DNA of 64,000 nt from Marisediminicola antarctica (GTDB taxonomy: Bacteria > Actinomycetota > Actinomycetes > Actinomycetales > Microbacteriaceae): the NCBI RefSeq assembly GCF_009930795.1, contig NZ_CP017146.1, forward strand, positions 1,798,001 through 1,862,000. The letters run 5' to 3'. Below, in pieces: positions 57,026 through 64,000 of the stretch. Positions within the stretch are counted from its first letter, which is position 1, and every line of letters begins with the position of its first letter. Under the pieces are notes generated by a model. That model did no database searches. It worked only from the letters and a program-made list of their open reading frames with translations, and was not told the DNA's origin. A program made the position numbers and the translations under genes.

Positions 57026-58482
57026 GCCTGCTGCTGAAGGGCGCGCGCATCGTCGGCGGTATCGGCGCGAGCGCGCCCGTCGACATCCTGCTCAAGCACG
57101 GCGTGATCACCGGGATCGGAACGGGGCTCACGGGCACAGCGACGATCGACCTCGACGGCCGCTACGTCATGCCGGGCCTGTGGGACGGGCACGTGCACCT
57201 CACCCAGACCGCTCTGACGCGTCGCCGGGTCGACCTCACTGCTGCAACCTCGGCGACCGACGCGGCGGCGATTATGGCCGCCGCCGATCGGCCGGCCGAG
57301 GGGCTGCCGCTCATCGGCTTCGGATTCCGTGACGGCATGTGGGCGGCGCCACCGACCAAGCACGACCTCGACGCGGTCGTGGGCGACATTCCGGTTGTTG
57401 TCCTGAGTGGCGACCTGCACTGCGCTTGGCTTAACAGCGCCGCGCTGGCGGCGTTCGGCATGGGGGGGCATCCGACCGGCCTTCTTCGCGAGGAGGACGC
57501 GTTCAAAGTCACCACCGAGGCTCAGACGGTCCCCGCCGATGTGCTCGACGATTGGGTGGCGGCGACGGCGACGGATGTCGCGAGGCGCGGCGTCGTCGGA
57601 GTCGTCGATCTCGAGATGGCCGACACCGTGCAGGACTGGACCCGGCGATTCGCGGCGGGGTTCAGGGGTCTGCGGATCGCGGTGGGCGTCTACACGCCGT
57701 GGCTGGACTCGGCCATCGAGGCCGGACTGCGTACGGGGCAGGTGATCGAGGGCACAGACGGTCTGCTGAGCGTCGGACCGTTCAAGATCATCACCGACGG
57801 GTCGCTCAATACCCGAACCGCGTTCTGCGGCGAGCCCTATGAGGGGCTCGTGGGGCCGGATGCAAGCGGGCAGCTCAATCTGCCGACCGTCGAACTCGTT
57901 GCGCTGATGCGCAAGGCATCCCGCGCGGGGCTCATCCCGGCGGTTCACGCGATCGGGGACGAGGCGAATCGGCTCGCCCTCGACTCGTTCGCGGCGGCGG
58001 GCTGTTCCGGACGTATCGAGCACGCCCAGCTCGTCCGCGACGTCGACTGCGCGCGCTTCGCGGCGCTGGGTGTCGCCGCGAGCGTACAGCCGGAGCATGC
58101 GATGGACGATCGCGACATCGCCGACCGTTTGTGGTCGGGACGTACCGATCGCGCGTTCGCGCTGCGCAGTCTGCTGGATGCCGGTGCGGAACTGATCCTC
58201 GGATCCGACGCTCCGGTCGCGCCGCTCGACCCCTGGGTGACGATCGCGGCGGCTGTGGGTCGCACGAGGGATGGCCGTGAGCCGTGGCATCCGGAGCAGC
58301 GCATTACTATCGCGCAGGCTCTCGCCGCGTCGACCAACGGGGTGCGGAGCGTGGCCGTTGGCAATGTGGCCGACCTCGCGATTCTCGACATCGACCCGCT
58401 GACTGCCCCTCTCGACCAGCTCAGGGCGATGCCGGTGGCCGCGACGCTGCTCGCGGGGTACTTCACGCACAACGAACTCTGA
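57022..58482 (+). CDS. Amidohydrolase, YtcJ-like (Amidohydrolase_3)
   Basis: 486 residues from GTG 57022 (GTGA overlap). TIM-barrel metal marks: MPGLWDGHVHL (about 50-60), VHAIGDEAN, RIEHAQLV, and GSDAPVAPLDPW. Typical of the metal-dependent YtcJ/AepA group whose substrates are N-acyl or cyclic amides. Natural substrate unknown. No signal peptide. It is the last gene before a repeat-rich gap. Confidence 0.9.
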   Translation: MSLLLKGARIVGGIGASAPVDILLKHGVITGIGTGLTGTATIDLDGRYVMPGLWDGHVHLTQTALTRRRVDLTAATSATDAAAIMAAADRPAEGLPLIGFGFRDGMWAAPPTKHDLDAVVGDIPVVVLSGDLHCAWLNSAALAAFGMGGHPTGLLREEDAFKVTTEAQTVPADVLDDWVAATATDVARRGVVGVVDLEMADTVQDWTRRFAAGFRGLRIAVGVYTPWLDSAIEAGLRTGQVIEGTDGLLSVGPFKIITDGSLNTRTAFCGEPYEGLVGPDASGQLNLPTVELVALMRKASRAGLIPAVHAIGDEANRLALDSFAAAGCSGRIEHAQLVRDVDCARFAALGVAASVQPEHAMDDRDIADRLWSGRTDRAFALRSLLDAGAELILGSDAPVAPLDPWVTIAAAVGRTRDGREPWHPEQRITIAQALAASTNGVRSVAVGNVADLAILDIDPLTAPLDQLRAMPVAATLLAGYFTHNEL

Positions 58483-58984
58483 TCGGCTGGGGCTCGGCAG
58501 CAGCCCTGATCGTGGGAGAACCGGTCAAATCCGCACCCGATTCGGTGGCCTGCTCGAGGCTGCCACAAATTGTCGCCTGGCTGTCTTGTCGACGTGGCTG
58601 GGATGGTGGCCGCGAGGTCGGGATGGTCGGCGTAGCCGGGATGGTCGGCGTAGCCGGGATGGTCGGCGTAGCCGGGATGGTCGGCGTAGCCGGGATGGCC
58701 GGGAGCCAGGATGGTGCTGATGGACGCGTGGCCAGCCGTGTTGCGGGGTGGCAGGGTGGGCTGCGCGGCAGGGACGAGATCGGCACGGACGAGATCGGCA
58801 GGGACGAGATCGGCAGGGGAGCGATCAGCCAGAGCGCGGTTTCGTGTCGTGTGCGCGGATCCTCCTGGCGGCAAGGATCGGTCGGCCCATGACCGCGCTG
58901 CCCGCGTGGGACGACTCCACGCCCCGGTCCGAGGCTTTGCCCAGAGCGTCCGGCATCCAATTTCTTCATTGTCGGCTCGGAATT
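58483..58984. repeat. Gene-free interval with two tandem repeats
   Basis: About 500 bp. At 58620-58700 there are 4.5 copies of the 18-bp unit GGGATGGTCGGCGTAGCC, and at 58771-58815 three copies of the 15-bp unit GGGACGAGATCGGCA. Frames through it are repeats on both strands and none looks like a gene. It ends at the IS3-type element. Confidence 0.8.
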
Positions 58985-59011
58985 TGTCAAGTCAAGTGAG
59001 ACATGTGCTTT

Positions 59012-60061
59012 CTAGACTGTTTGCGTGGTTTGGTCGTTGATCGGGAGGGCCTCTTTCTGGGGTTCGTTGATCCAGACCTCGGTGCGGATCTGTGGCGGGC
59101 GGGGTCGTCGGGTGAAGCGTTCGGGGTGCTCGTTGAAGGCCCGGTTCAGGGTGACCGAGCGTTGCTGGTCGATGTCCTGGTAGGTGCCGAAATGCACGGA
59201 TGCTGGGGTGTGCCAGCCGATCCCGGAGTGATGGTGGATGTGGTTGTAGTCGGTGAAGAATCCGTCGCAGAATTGCTTCGCCTCGGCCAGCGAGTAGAAG
59301 TGGTGCGGGAAGTCGGGAACGTATTTCAGGGTCTTGAATTGCGCCTCGGAGTACGGGTTGTCGTTGGACACCCTCGGGCGCGAGTGCGTGCGGGTGATCC
59401 CGAGATCGGCCAGCAGTGCGGAGACGGGTTTCGAGGTCATCGAGGTGCCCCGGTCTGCGTGGACGGTGTGCGGGGCGGTGCCGTTGCGGCCGATCGCGTC
59501 GTCGATGAAGTCGCGGGCGACGACCGAGTCCTCGGCAGCGCAGACGACATGGCTGGGCGAGTACCTCGAGTAGATATCGATCAGGGCGTAGAGGTGATAC
59601 CAGACGCCCTTGCGCGGGCCGCGGAGCTTGGTGATGTCCCACGACCACACCTGCGACGGGCCCAAAGCGACCAGCTCGGGCTTGACCTTCGCCGGATGCG
59701 TCGCCAGACGCCGCCGTTCCCGCGTCTGCCCGGCAGCCCTGGCGATGCGATACATCGACGACATCGAGCAGTGGTACCGGTCCTCGTCCAACTCCCGTGC
59801 CCAGATCTGACAGATCGACAGGTCCTGGTAGGCGGGAGAGTTGATGACCGCGAGGACTTGTCCGCGTTCCGTTTCGGACAGGGTCGATGGCGGCTTGGCC
59901 CGTGCTGCCTGCGGGATCGGATCGATCTTCCGGACCGGCGGGGAGATCCGCCGGTAGTGGGTCGCCCGCGACCGGCCGGTCAACGCGCACGCGGCCACGA
60001 CCGTGACCGCCAATCCGATCAGCGCAGTGAACGCGTCATCGAGGACCGTTCCCGCAGTCAC
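59012..60061 (-). CDS. IS3-family transposase OrfB (DDE integrase)
   Basis: 349 residues from GTG 60061, which overlaps the OrfA stop (GTGA). Catalytic residues: SWDITKL, VHADRGTSMTS, and the glutamate in NPYSEAQFKTLKY, spaced as in the rve core of IS3 elements. N-terminal helix-turn-helix region SRATHYRR. OrfB starts by coupling at GTGA rather than by an obvious slippery heptamer, although GGGAAAAG occurs upstream. Frame intact. Confidence 0.92.
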   Translation of the reverse strand: MTAGTVLDDAFTALIGLAVTVVAACALTGRSRATHYRRISPPVRKIDPIPQAARAKPPSTLSETERGQVLAVINSPAYQDLSICQIWARELDEDRYHCSMSSMYRIARAAGQTRERRRLATHPAKVKPELVALGPSQVWSWDITKLRGPRKGVWYHLYALIDIYSRYSPSHVVCAAEDSVVARDFIDDAIGRNGTAPHTVHADRGTSMTSKPVSALLADLGITRTHSRPRVSNDNPYSEAQFKTLKYVPDFPHHFYSLAEAKQFCDGFFTDYNHIHHHSGIGWHTPASVHFGTYQDIDQQRSVTLNRAFNEHPERFTRRPRPPQIRTEVWINEPQKEALPINDQTTQTV

Positions 60062-60477
60062 TTGTCCTGCCCCGTCCCGGGCTGGCTCGAGGGGCTGCTG
60101 TCCGAGAGCAGCTCCAAGAGCCTGTGCGCTTTTCCCATCACGTCCAACGCTGCCTCGGTCTGCGCCAGCCGGCGATGCAGACGAGCGTTCTCGGCCTCCA
60201 ACTTCACCGCCCGGGCAGCCGCCGAGGACTCCTTCGATCGCGGGGCGCGATCCCGCCGATACGTGGTCCCAGCCGCTTCCGCGTCTCGGGCTTTCGCCCA
60301 CTCCGCTACCAGGGTCTGATAGATCCCCTCGCGTCGAAGGACCGCGGACTTCGACCCGCGGGGGGCCGCCTCATACTCTGCCAGCACGCGAGCGCGGTAT
60401 TCGGCCGGGTAAGTCCTCCGGACCGGCTTCTGAGCCGGGTCAATATGCGGGGCCGGTGGCCCTGATTCTTCCAACAT
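60058..60477 (-). CDS. IS3-family OrfA (HTH protein)
   Basis: 139 residues from ATG 60477. Helix-turn-helix with RTYPAEYRARVLAEYE and SAVLRREGIYQTLVAEW, then a leucine-zipper-like stretch (VKLEAENARLHRRLAQTEAAL). Binds the element ends and, with OrfB, forms the transposase. Stops 3 bp after the OrfB start. Confidence 0.9.
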   Translation of the reverse strand: MLEESGPPAPHIDPAQKPVRRTYPAEYRARVLAEYEAAPRGSKSAVLRREGIYQTLVAEWAKARDAEAAGTTYRRDRAPRSKESSAAARAVKLEAENARLHRRLAQTEAALDVMGKAHRLLELLSDSSPSSQPGTGQDK

Positions 60478-60479
60478 GA

Positions 60480-62384
60480 TTACGTCCGTTCCCCGCCCTC
60501 TCCCAAGACACCCCGCATAACCCGGGATGTCTCACACCAGCCTGACAGAGAGGGGCTCGCGTTCCTTCTGGCTATGGCGGTGATGGCGGTGATGGTGGGG
60601 GTTCTGCTGGGGAGCAGGATGAGGGTTTGGGTGGGGTCGATGTTTCGGGGTGGTTGGAGCCAGTAGTTGTTGTTGGTGTTGGTGATTTCCCAGTGGTTGT
60701 CGTGGAGGAGGAGGTGGTGTCTGCGGCAGAGGAGGATTCCGTTGTCGATGTTGGTGGGTCCGTTGTCTCTGTCCCAGTGTTTGATGTGGTGGGCTTCGCA
60801 CCAGGAGGGGGGTCGGTCGCAGGAGGGGAACATGCAGCCTCCGTCGCGGGTGGCGAGGGCGATGCGTTGGCGGGCGGTGAAGTGGCGCCTTGTGTGGCCG
60901 ACGTTGAGGCATTGGCCGTCGTCGTCGAATAGGACGGGGATGTGTCCGGTGTCGCAGAGGTTGCGCTGGATGGTCTCGATCGAGATCGGGTCGAGGGTTC
61001 CCTCGATCCATCCCTGGTCGGCGCTGATCCCGGGCAGCCGCAGTCGCGGTGGCGGTGGTGGTGGCAGGGGCGGTTGCGCCGGGTGGGGCGGCGCGAGGGG
61101 CTGCGCGGATTGAGACGGTGGTGGGAGGACCGGAAGGACCGGAAGGACCGGGAGGGTGGGGCCGCTCGGGGTGCCGGTGCCGGTGCCGGTGCCGGTGCTC
61201 GCGTCGGTGCTTGTGCCAGCGGTGGGTGTGGTGTTGGTGGTGAGGTCTTTTTTGGTGATGATGACCCGGACGGCGGGGCGGCGGGAGCCGAACATGGTGC
61301 CGGGGTCGGCGTCGGTGGCGATGCGGATCATGCCGATCAGGGCGTCGGCGAGGATCTGCTCGTCGGTGCGGGGGTCCTCGACCAGTTTCTGGGCTTTGGC
61401 TTTCTCTTCCGGATCGATGAATCGGGGTCCGCCGCGTCGCGGGGAGAGGATCGTGGACAGGGCCGAGTCGAGCAGGGCGCCGTCTTCGGGGTGCAGGTGC
61501 CAGATGCCGTGGTGCATGCCGTCAGCGGTGCGCCATTTGCGCACCGCGCGCAGGTCGTACTGCTCCTTCTCCCGCCGGCGGATGCCGTCGCTGTCGAGCT
61601 CGTCCCGCAACCGCCGGGCGAGGCGTTGCACCTCGTCCGCACCCAGCACCCGACCGGCGCCGGCACTACCGGGGTTACCGGGGTTGCTGGGGTTGCTGGG
61701 GTTGCTGGGGTTGATGGCGGTGATGAGGTGTTCCGCGGCGGCGGTGAGCTGCTCGGCGGTGACGGCGTCATCGATCCCTCCCAACCCGCGCCGGATTGCT
61801 TCGGCTCCATCGAGGGAGAGGAGCCCGGCGGTGACCGCCCGCGCGATTGGCGCCTGCCATACCGGCATCCCGACCGGGAAACGCGGCTCGGCAGGGTCGG
61901 TGGCTGGCCCCGGGCTGGCCGGGGAGCCCGGATCGGACACCGGCGCACCAGCGGTCGGCGCACCAGCGGTCGGCGCACCAGCGGTCGGCGCACCAGCGGT
62001 GGGCGTGCCGCCGGTGGCGGTGGCGGTGGGATCGGCGGCGGCGAGGGCTTCGGCGGCTTCGGTCTCGGCGAGCAGGGTGCCGATCTGGACCAGTTTCGCG
62101 GCCTCGGCCCTGGTGCTGCCGGAGATCGATTGGATCAACGCCTCCGCGCTGACGAACCCGGCACTGATCGCCATCCCGGCATGGCCCAGGGCCCGGTCGG
62201 AGTGCTTCGCGATCGCCGCCGCGATCCACGCCGCATAGGTGTCCACCGCACGACGCAGCGCGGTGACCGAGCGTTGCGCGGCGAACAGGGACGCATCATC
62301 CAGGGCCGTGAACTCCCCCGCGCACGCCCCAAGGCCAGCGACGGTGTCAGCCGTGTCGCGGAGGGTGTTCGGGAGCTGTTCCAT
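60480..62384 (-). CDS. DUF222/HNH endonuclease-like protein, 3' end altered by IS3
   Basis: 634 residues from ATG 62384. N-terminal DUF222 domain (about 10-330) and an HNH site near residue 570: GCMFPSCDRPPSWCEAHHIKHW and NGILLCRRHH. This is the 13E12-repeat type found in many copies in actinobacteria. It is inflated by three repeats: PTAGA (15-bp unit, 61941-62000), NPS (9-bp, 61671-61715) and LPVLP plus a Pro-rich run. The last ~20 residues (after SPSLSG) are read from the IS. Upstream is a near-perfect LexA box. Confidence 0.87.
   Translation of the reverse strand: MEQLPNTLRDTADTVAGLGACAGEFTALDDASLFAAQRSVTALRRAVDTYAAWIAAAIAKHSDRALGHAGMAISAGFVSAEALIQSISGSTRAEAAKLVQIGTLLAETEAAEALAAADPTATATGGTPTAGAPTAGAPTAGAPTAGAPVSDPGSPASPGPATDPAEPRFPVGMPVWQAPIARAVTAGLLSLDGAEAIRRGLGGIDDAVTAEQLTAAAEHLITAINPSNPSNPSNPGNPGSAGAGRVLGADEVQRLARRLRDELDSDGIRRREKEQYDLRAVRKWRTADGMHHGIWHLHPEDGALLDSALSTILSPRRGGPRFIDPEEKAKAQKLVEDPRTDEQILADALIGMIRIATDADPGTMFGSRRPAVRVIITKKDLTTNTTPTAGTSTDASTGTGTGTGTPSGPTLPVLPVLPVLPPPSQSAQPLAPPHPAQPPLPPPPPPRLRLPGISADQGWIEGTLDPISIETIQRNLCDTGHIPVLFDDDGQCLNVGHTRRHFTARQRIALATRDGGCMFPSCDRPPSWCEAHHIKHWDRDNGPTNIDNGILLCRRHHLLLHDNHWEITNTNNNYWLQPPRNIDPTQTLILLPSRTPTITAITAIARRNASPSLSGWCETSRVMRGVLGEGGERT
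61671..61715 (-). repeat. 9-bp tandem repeat in the HNH gene
   Basis: Five units of GGGGTTGCT/GGGGTTACC (plus strand), encoding NPS/NPG in the protein. Confidence 0.85.
61941..62000 (-). repeat. 15-bp tandem repeat in the HNH gene
   Basis: Four exact copies of CGGCGCACCAGCGGT (plus strand) and a degenerate fifth to 62015, encoding PTAGA. Confidence 0.9.
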
Positions 62385-62401
62385 GCCACAATTCTCCCAC
62401 T

Positions 62402-62417
62402 TCGAACACACTTTCGA
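62402..62417. promoter_or_regulatory. Putative LexA (SOS) box of the HNH gene
   Basis: TCGAACACACTTTCGA differs at one position from the actinobacterial SOS consensus TCGAAC-N4-GTTCGA. It lies 18 bp before the HNH start. 13E12-type genes of Mycobacterium are among the known LexA targets, so damage-induced expression is expected. Confidence 0.75.
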
Positions 62418-62461
62418 AAGGGGAAAGGCCTGATGGGGACAAGAATCTTTCCACAAGGGCT

Positions 62462-62552
62462 GTGCAGGAGAAGACCCTGTGCAGGAGAGAAGACCCTGTG
62501 CAGGAGAGACGACCCTGCGCAGGAAAGAAGACACAGCGCAGGAGAAGACCCG
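62462..62552. repeat. 17- to 19-bp tandem repeat upstream of the HNH gene
   Basis: Five units beginning GTGCAGGAGA.. or GCGCAGGA.. (17, 19, 19, 19, 17 bp), purine-rich, in a 260-bp gap between HNH and the membrane protein. No gene or promoter recognised here besides the SOS box. Confidence 0.85.
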
Positions 62553-62647
62553 GCGCAGCACCGGGCCCGCGTGCACTGCGTTGGAGTCCAACGAGCGCAG
62601 CTCACGACGGCCCCTGACGACCGCCCCTGACCACGGCCCCGAAGGGG

Positions 62648-64000
62648 CTACCGCAGCCCGCTCACTCTGAGCACGACGCCCCGCACATTTTGGATCCGCT
62701 GCTCGTACCTCGCCGCGAGGCCGATGAGAATGATGCCGCCGACGGCGAGCCACAACCACCAGGGGAAGAACTCGTAGACCGCCCTGATTTGCGGAGCGAA
62801 CGTCGCGATCACATGTACAAGAACGACGGCGGCGCTGATCAGGAATGGTGCCTGCAGTCGCCGAACCGCGCCGATGACGAGGATCGCGACTCCCGCGACG
62901 CCGATGCCGACGAGACGCCAGACGGGATTGTCGTCGATGGTCGCGACGAGGGACGGTACAAGCAGCGCCGCAACGCCCGGGCCGAGCCAGGGCCAGCTTC
63001 GGGCATCCGGGTCCGAGATCAGCCGCACAGCACCGGTCGCAATGAGAGCGGCGGCGAGCGGGATCGTGCCGATCTCGAGGGGGTCGAGGGATCCCGCGAC
63101 GACGCCGACGATCACCGCGATGGCAGCATAGGCGAGCGCGAGCCACGCGACGAGCTGCGTGAAAGGCACCCGATCAATCAGGAAAGCGATCACATGGATG
63201 GCGCAGAAGACGAGTGTCGCCCCGAGCGCCCGAAGAAGGCCGGTTGGGCCGTCATCGATTGCCATCGTTTCGATCGTGATCATGGCAGTGAACGCGACGA
63301 TGGCGAGCGCCTGGCTGGCGACGAGTCGCTGACGTGCGAATGCGTCGCCGGCGGCACCGGAGAGCTGATCCCGGCTCAGGCCGAAGCCGGCCGCGACCAG
63401 CACGAGTAACGCGAAGCCGAGCCAGGCTTCGAGTTCCCCGCTGGGCGTGCTGCGCAGGCCACTGTCGACCAGGATGTTCGCCGCGCGTGCGACGGCCGTG
63501 ACGATGACTCCGATCCCTCCGGCAAGGGCCGCGGCGTCGAGATGGGGACGGATGCTGGCGCGCCCGACGACCATGCTGCCGAGCAGCACCAGGGCGGCCG
63601 AGACGCCGCCGACAATGATCGCGCGGGTCGGCGGGCCGTCCGCGGCGACCACCGCGATCGGCACGATCGAGACCAGCAGCGCGGCGAGAACCAGGACGGG
63701 TGCGGCGAGGGCGCCGGACGCCGGAACAGAGCCGGACGCCGGAACAGCGCCGGACGCCGGACCAGAGCCGGACGCCGGAACAGCGCCGGACGCCGGAACA
63801 GCGCCGGACGCCGGACCAGAGCCGGACGCCGGAACAGCGCCGGACGCCGGACCAGAGCCGGACGCCGGAACAGCGCCGGACGCCGGAACAGCGCCGGACG
63901 CCGGACCAGAGCCGGACGCCGGAACAGCGCCCCCGTTCTCAAACGTCACGCGGCGATCGGCTCGCCAGAGCAGGAGCGCGATGATGAGCAATGCCCCCGA
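62648..64000 (-). CDS. Large multi-pass membrane protein, partial
   Basis: The gene runs off the right edge of the window; at least 447 residues are visible, ending at the stop 62648-62650. About eleven or twelve hydrophobic segments, from VLAALLVSIVPIAVVAA near the repeat to WWLWLAVGGIILIGLAARYEQR at the end. Near the N-terminal side of the visible part lies a PASGAV/PASGSG linker of twelve 18-bp units. Resembles the very large polytopic proteins of unknown function in Microbacteriaceae. Role unknown. Confidence 0.7.
   Translation of the reverse strand, partial: SGALLIIALLLWRADRRVTFENGGAVPASGSGPASGAVPASGAVPASGSGPASGAVPASGSGPASGAVPASGAVPASGSGPASGAVPASGSVPASGALAAPVLVLAALLVSIVPIAVVAADGPPTRAIIVGGVSAALVLLGSMVVGRASIRPHLDAAALAGGIGVIVTAVARAANILVDSGLRSTPSGELEAWLGFALLVLVAAGFGLSRDQLSGAAGDAFARQRLVASQALAIVAFTAMITIETMAIDDGPTGLLRALGATLVFCAIHVIAFLIDRVPFTQLVAWLALAYAAIAVIVGVVAGSLDPLEIGTIPLAAALIATGAVRLISDPDARSWPWLGPGVAALLVPSLVATIDDNPVWRLVGIGVAGVAILVIGAVRRLQAPFLISAAVVLVHVIATFAPQIRAVYEFFPWWLWLAVGGIILIGLAARYEQRIQNVRGVVLRVSGLR
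63713..63928 (-). repeat. Twelve-copy 18-bp minisatellite in a membrane-protein gene
   Basis: GCCGGACGCCGGAACAGC and variants (AACAGA, ACCAGA endings) repeated exactly every 18 bp for 216 bp, encoding PASGAV, PASGSG and PASGSV in a linker between membrane segments. Confidence 0.95.

Larger units (their letters stand above)
58985..60547 (-). mobile_element. IS3-family insertion sequence, about 1.55 kb
   Basis: The element carries a two-gene transposase with the DDE catalytic triad. Its ends share TGTCA...TGAGACAT: 58985-58989 with 58997-59004 on the left, and the inverted equivalents 60527-60534 with 60543-60547 on the right. Whether the outer TGTCA belongs to the element is unclear. It sits on the 3' end of the DUF222/HNH gene. 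No target duplication is apparent. Confidence 0.8.

Noticed and set aside
58620-58815. CRISPR array
   Set aside because: The units are directly adjacent with no unique spacers and no cas genes are present; these are simple tandem repeats. The same holds for 61941-62000 and 63713-63928.
62385-63146. N-terminal extension of the HNH protein
   Set aside because: Reads through the purine-rich repeat and the SOS box; the DUF222 domain begins right after ATG 62384.

Overview
The window is about 64 kb of high-GC DNA from an actinobacterial chromosome. The gene order (dxr, M50 protease, ispG, proS, nusA, ylxR, infB, rbfA, truB, ribF), the GTG/ATG mix of starts, the many four-base ATGA/GTGA overlaps and a mycothiol-type DsbA-like oxidoreductase all point to an actinomycete. 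Microbacteriaceae is the most likely family. This is an inference from gene content; no rRNA or tRNA gene was seen to confirm it.

Layout. (1) 1-7340: an ABC importer of the polyamine type (two permeases, partial upstream gene), a class III aminotransferase, an IS110-family insertion, an L-asparaginase II gene whose 3' end abuts that insertion, and GABA aminotransferase. Together they suggest uptake and deamination of polyamine- or GABA-like amines. (2) 7378-13548: OsmC protein, two-domain FKBP lipoprotein, dxr, coiled-coil lipoprotein, Ser/Thr kinase, site-2 protease. (3) 13583-19896: a compact catabolic cluster (thiolase, divergent TetR with a 22-bp operator, 3-hydroxybutyrate dehydrogenase, both CoA-transferase subunits, two alpha/beta hydrolases) that can be read as ester or oligomer -> 3-hydroxybutyrate -> acetoacetate -> acetoacetyl-CoA -> acetyl-CoA. 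(4) 19897-25867: GIY-YIG-like protein, EamA transporter with divergent LysR, a lipoprotein, ispG, and two repeat-filled gaps. (5) 25868-37857: proS, a MoxR/DUF58/VWA/TPR operon, and the nusA-ylxR-infB-rbfA block. (6) 37873-44892: mutY, nhaA with a tandem-repeat tail, a kinase-like protein without a Walker A lysine, panE, truB, two membrane proteins, ribF. (7) 45045-58482: truncated haemoglobin, MscS, ABC-2 exporter, aminopeptidase N, amylosucrase, DsbA-like protein, cupin, rpiB, Nei-type glycosylase, PaiB-like protein, amidohydrolase. (8) 58483-64000: repeats, an IS3-family element sitting at the 3' end of a DUF222/HNH gene that has a LexA-type box, and a partial membrane protein with twelve 18-bp repeats.

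Two patterns run through the whole window. Many genes start 6-8 nt after a TANNNT hexamer and lack a Shine-Dalgarno sequence, which is the signature of leaderless transcription. In addition, at least six unrelated tandem repeats share the same 18-bp period, in both coding and non-coding DNA; this is the least expected feature of the window. Positions and motifs come from reading the sequence. Functions come from family knowledge. No database search was run.
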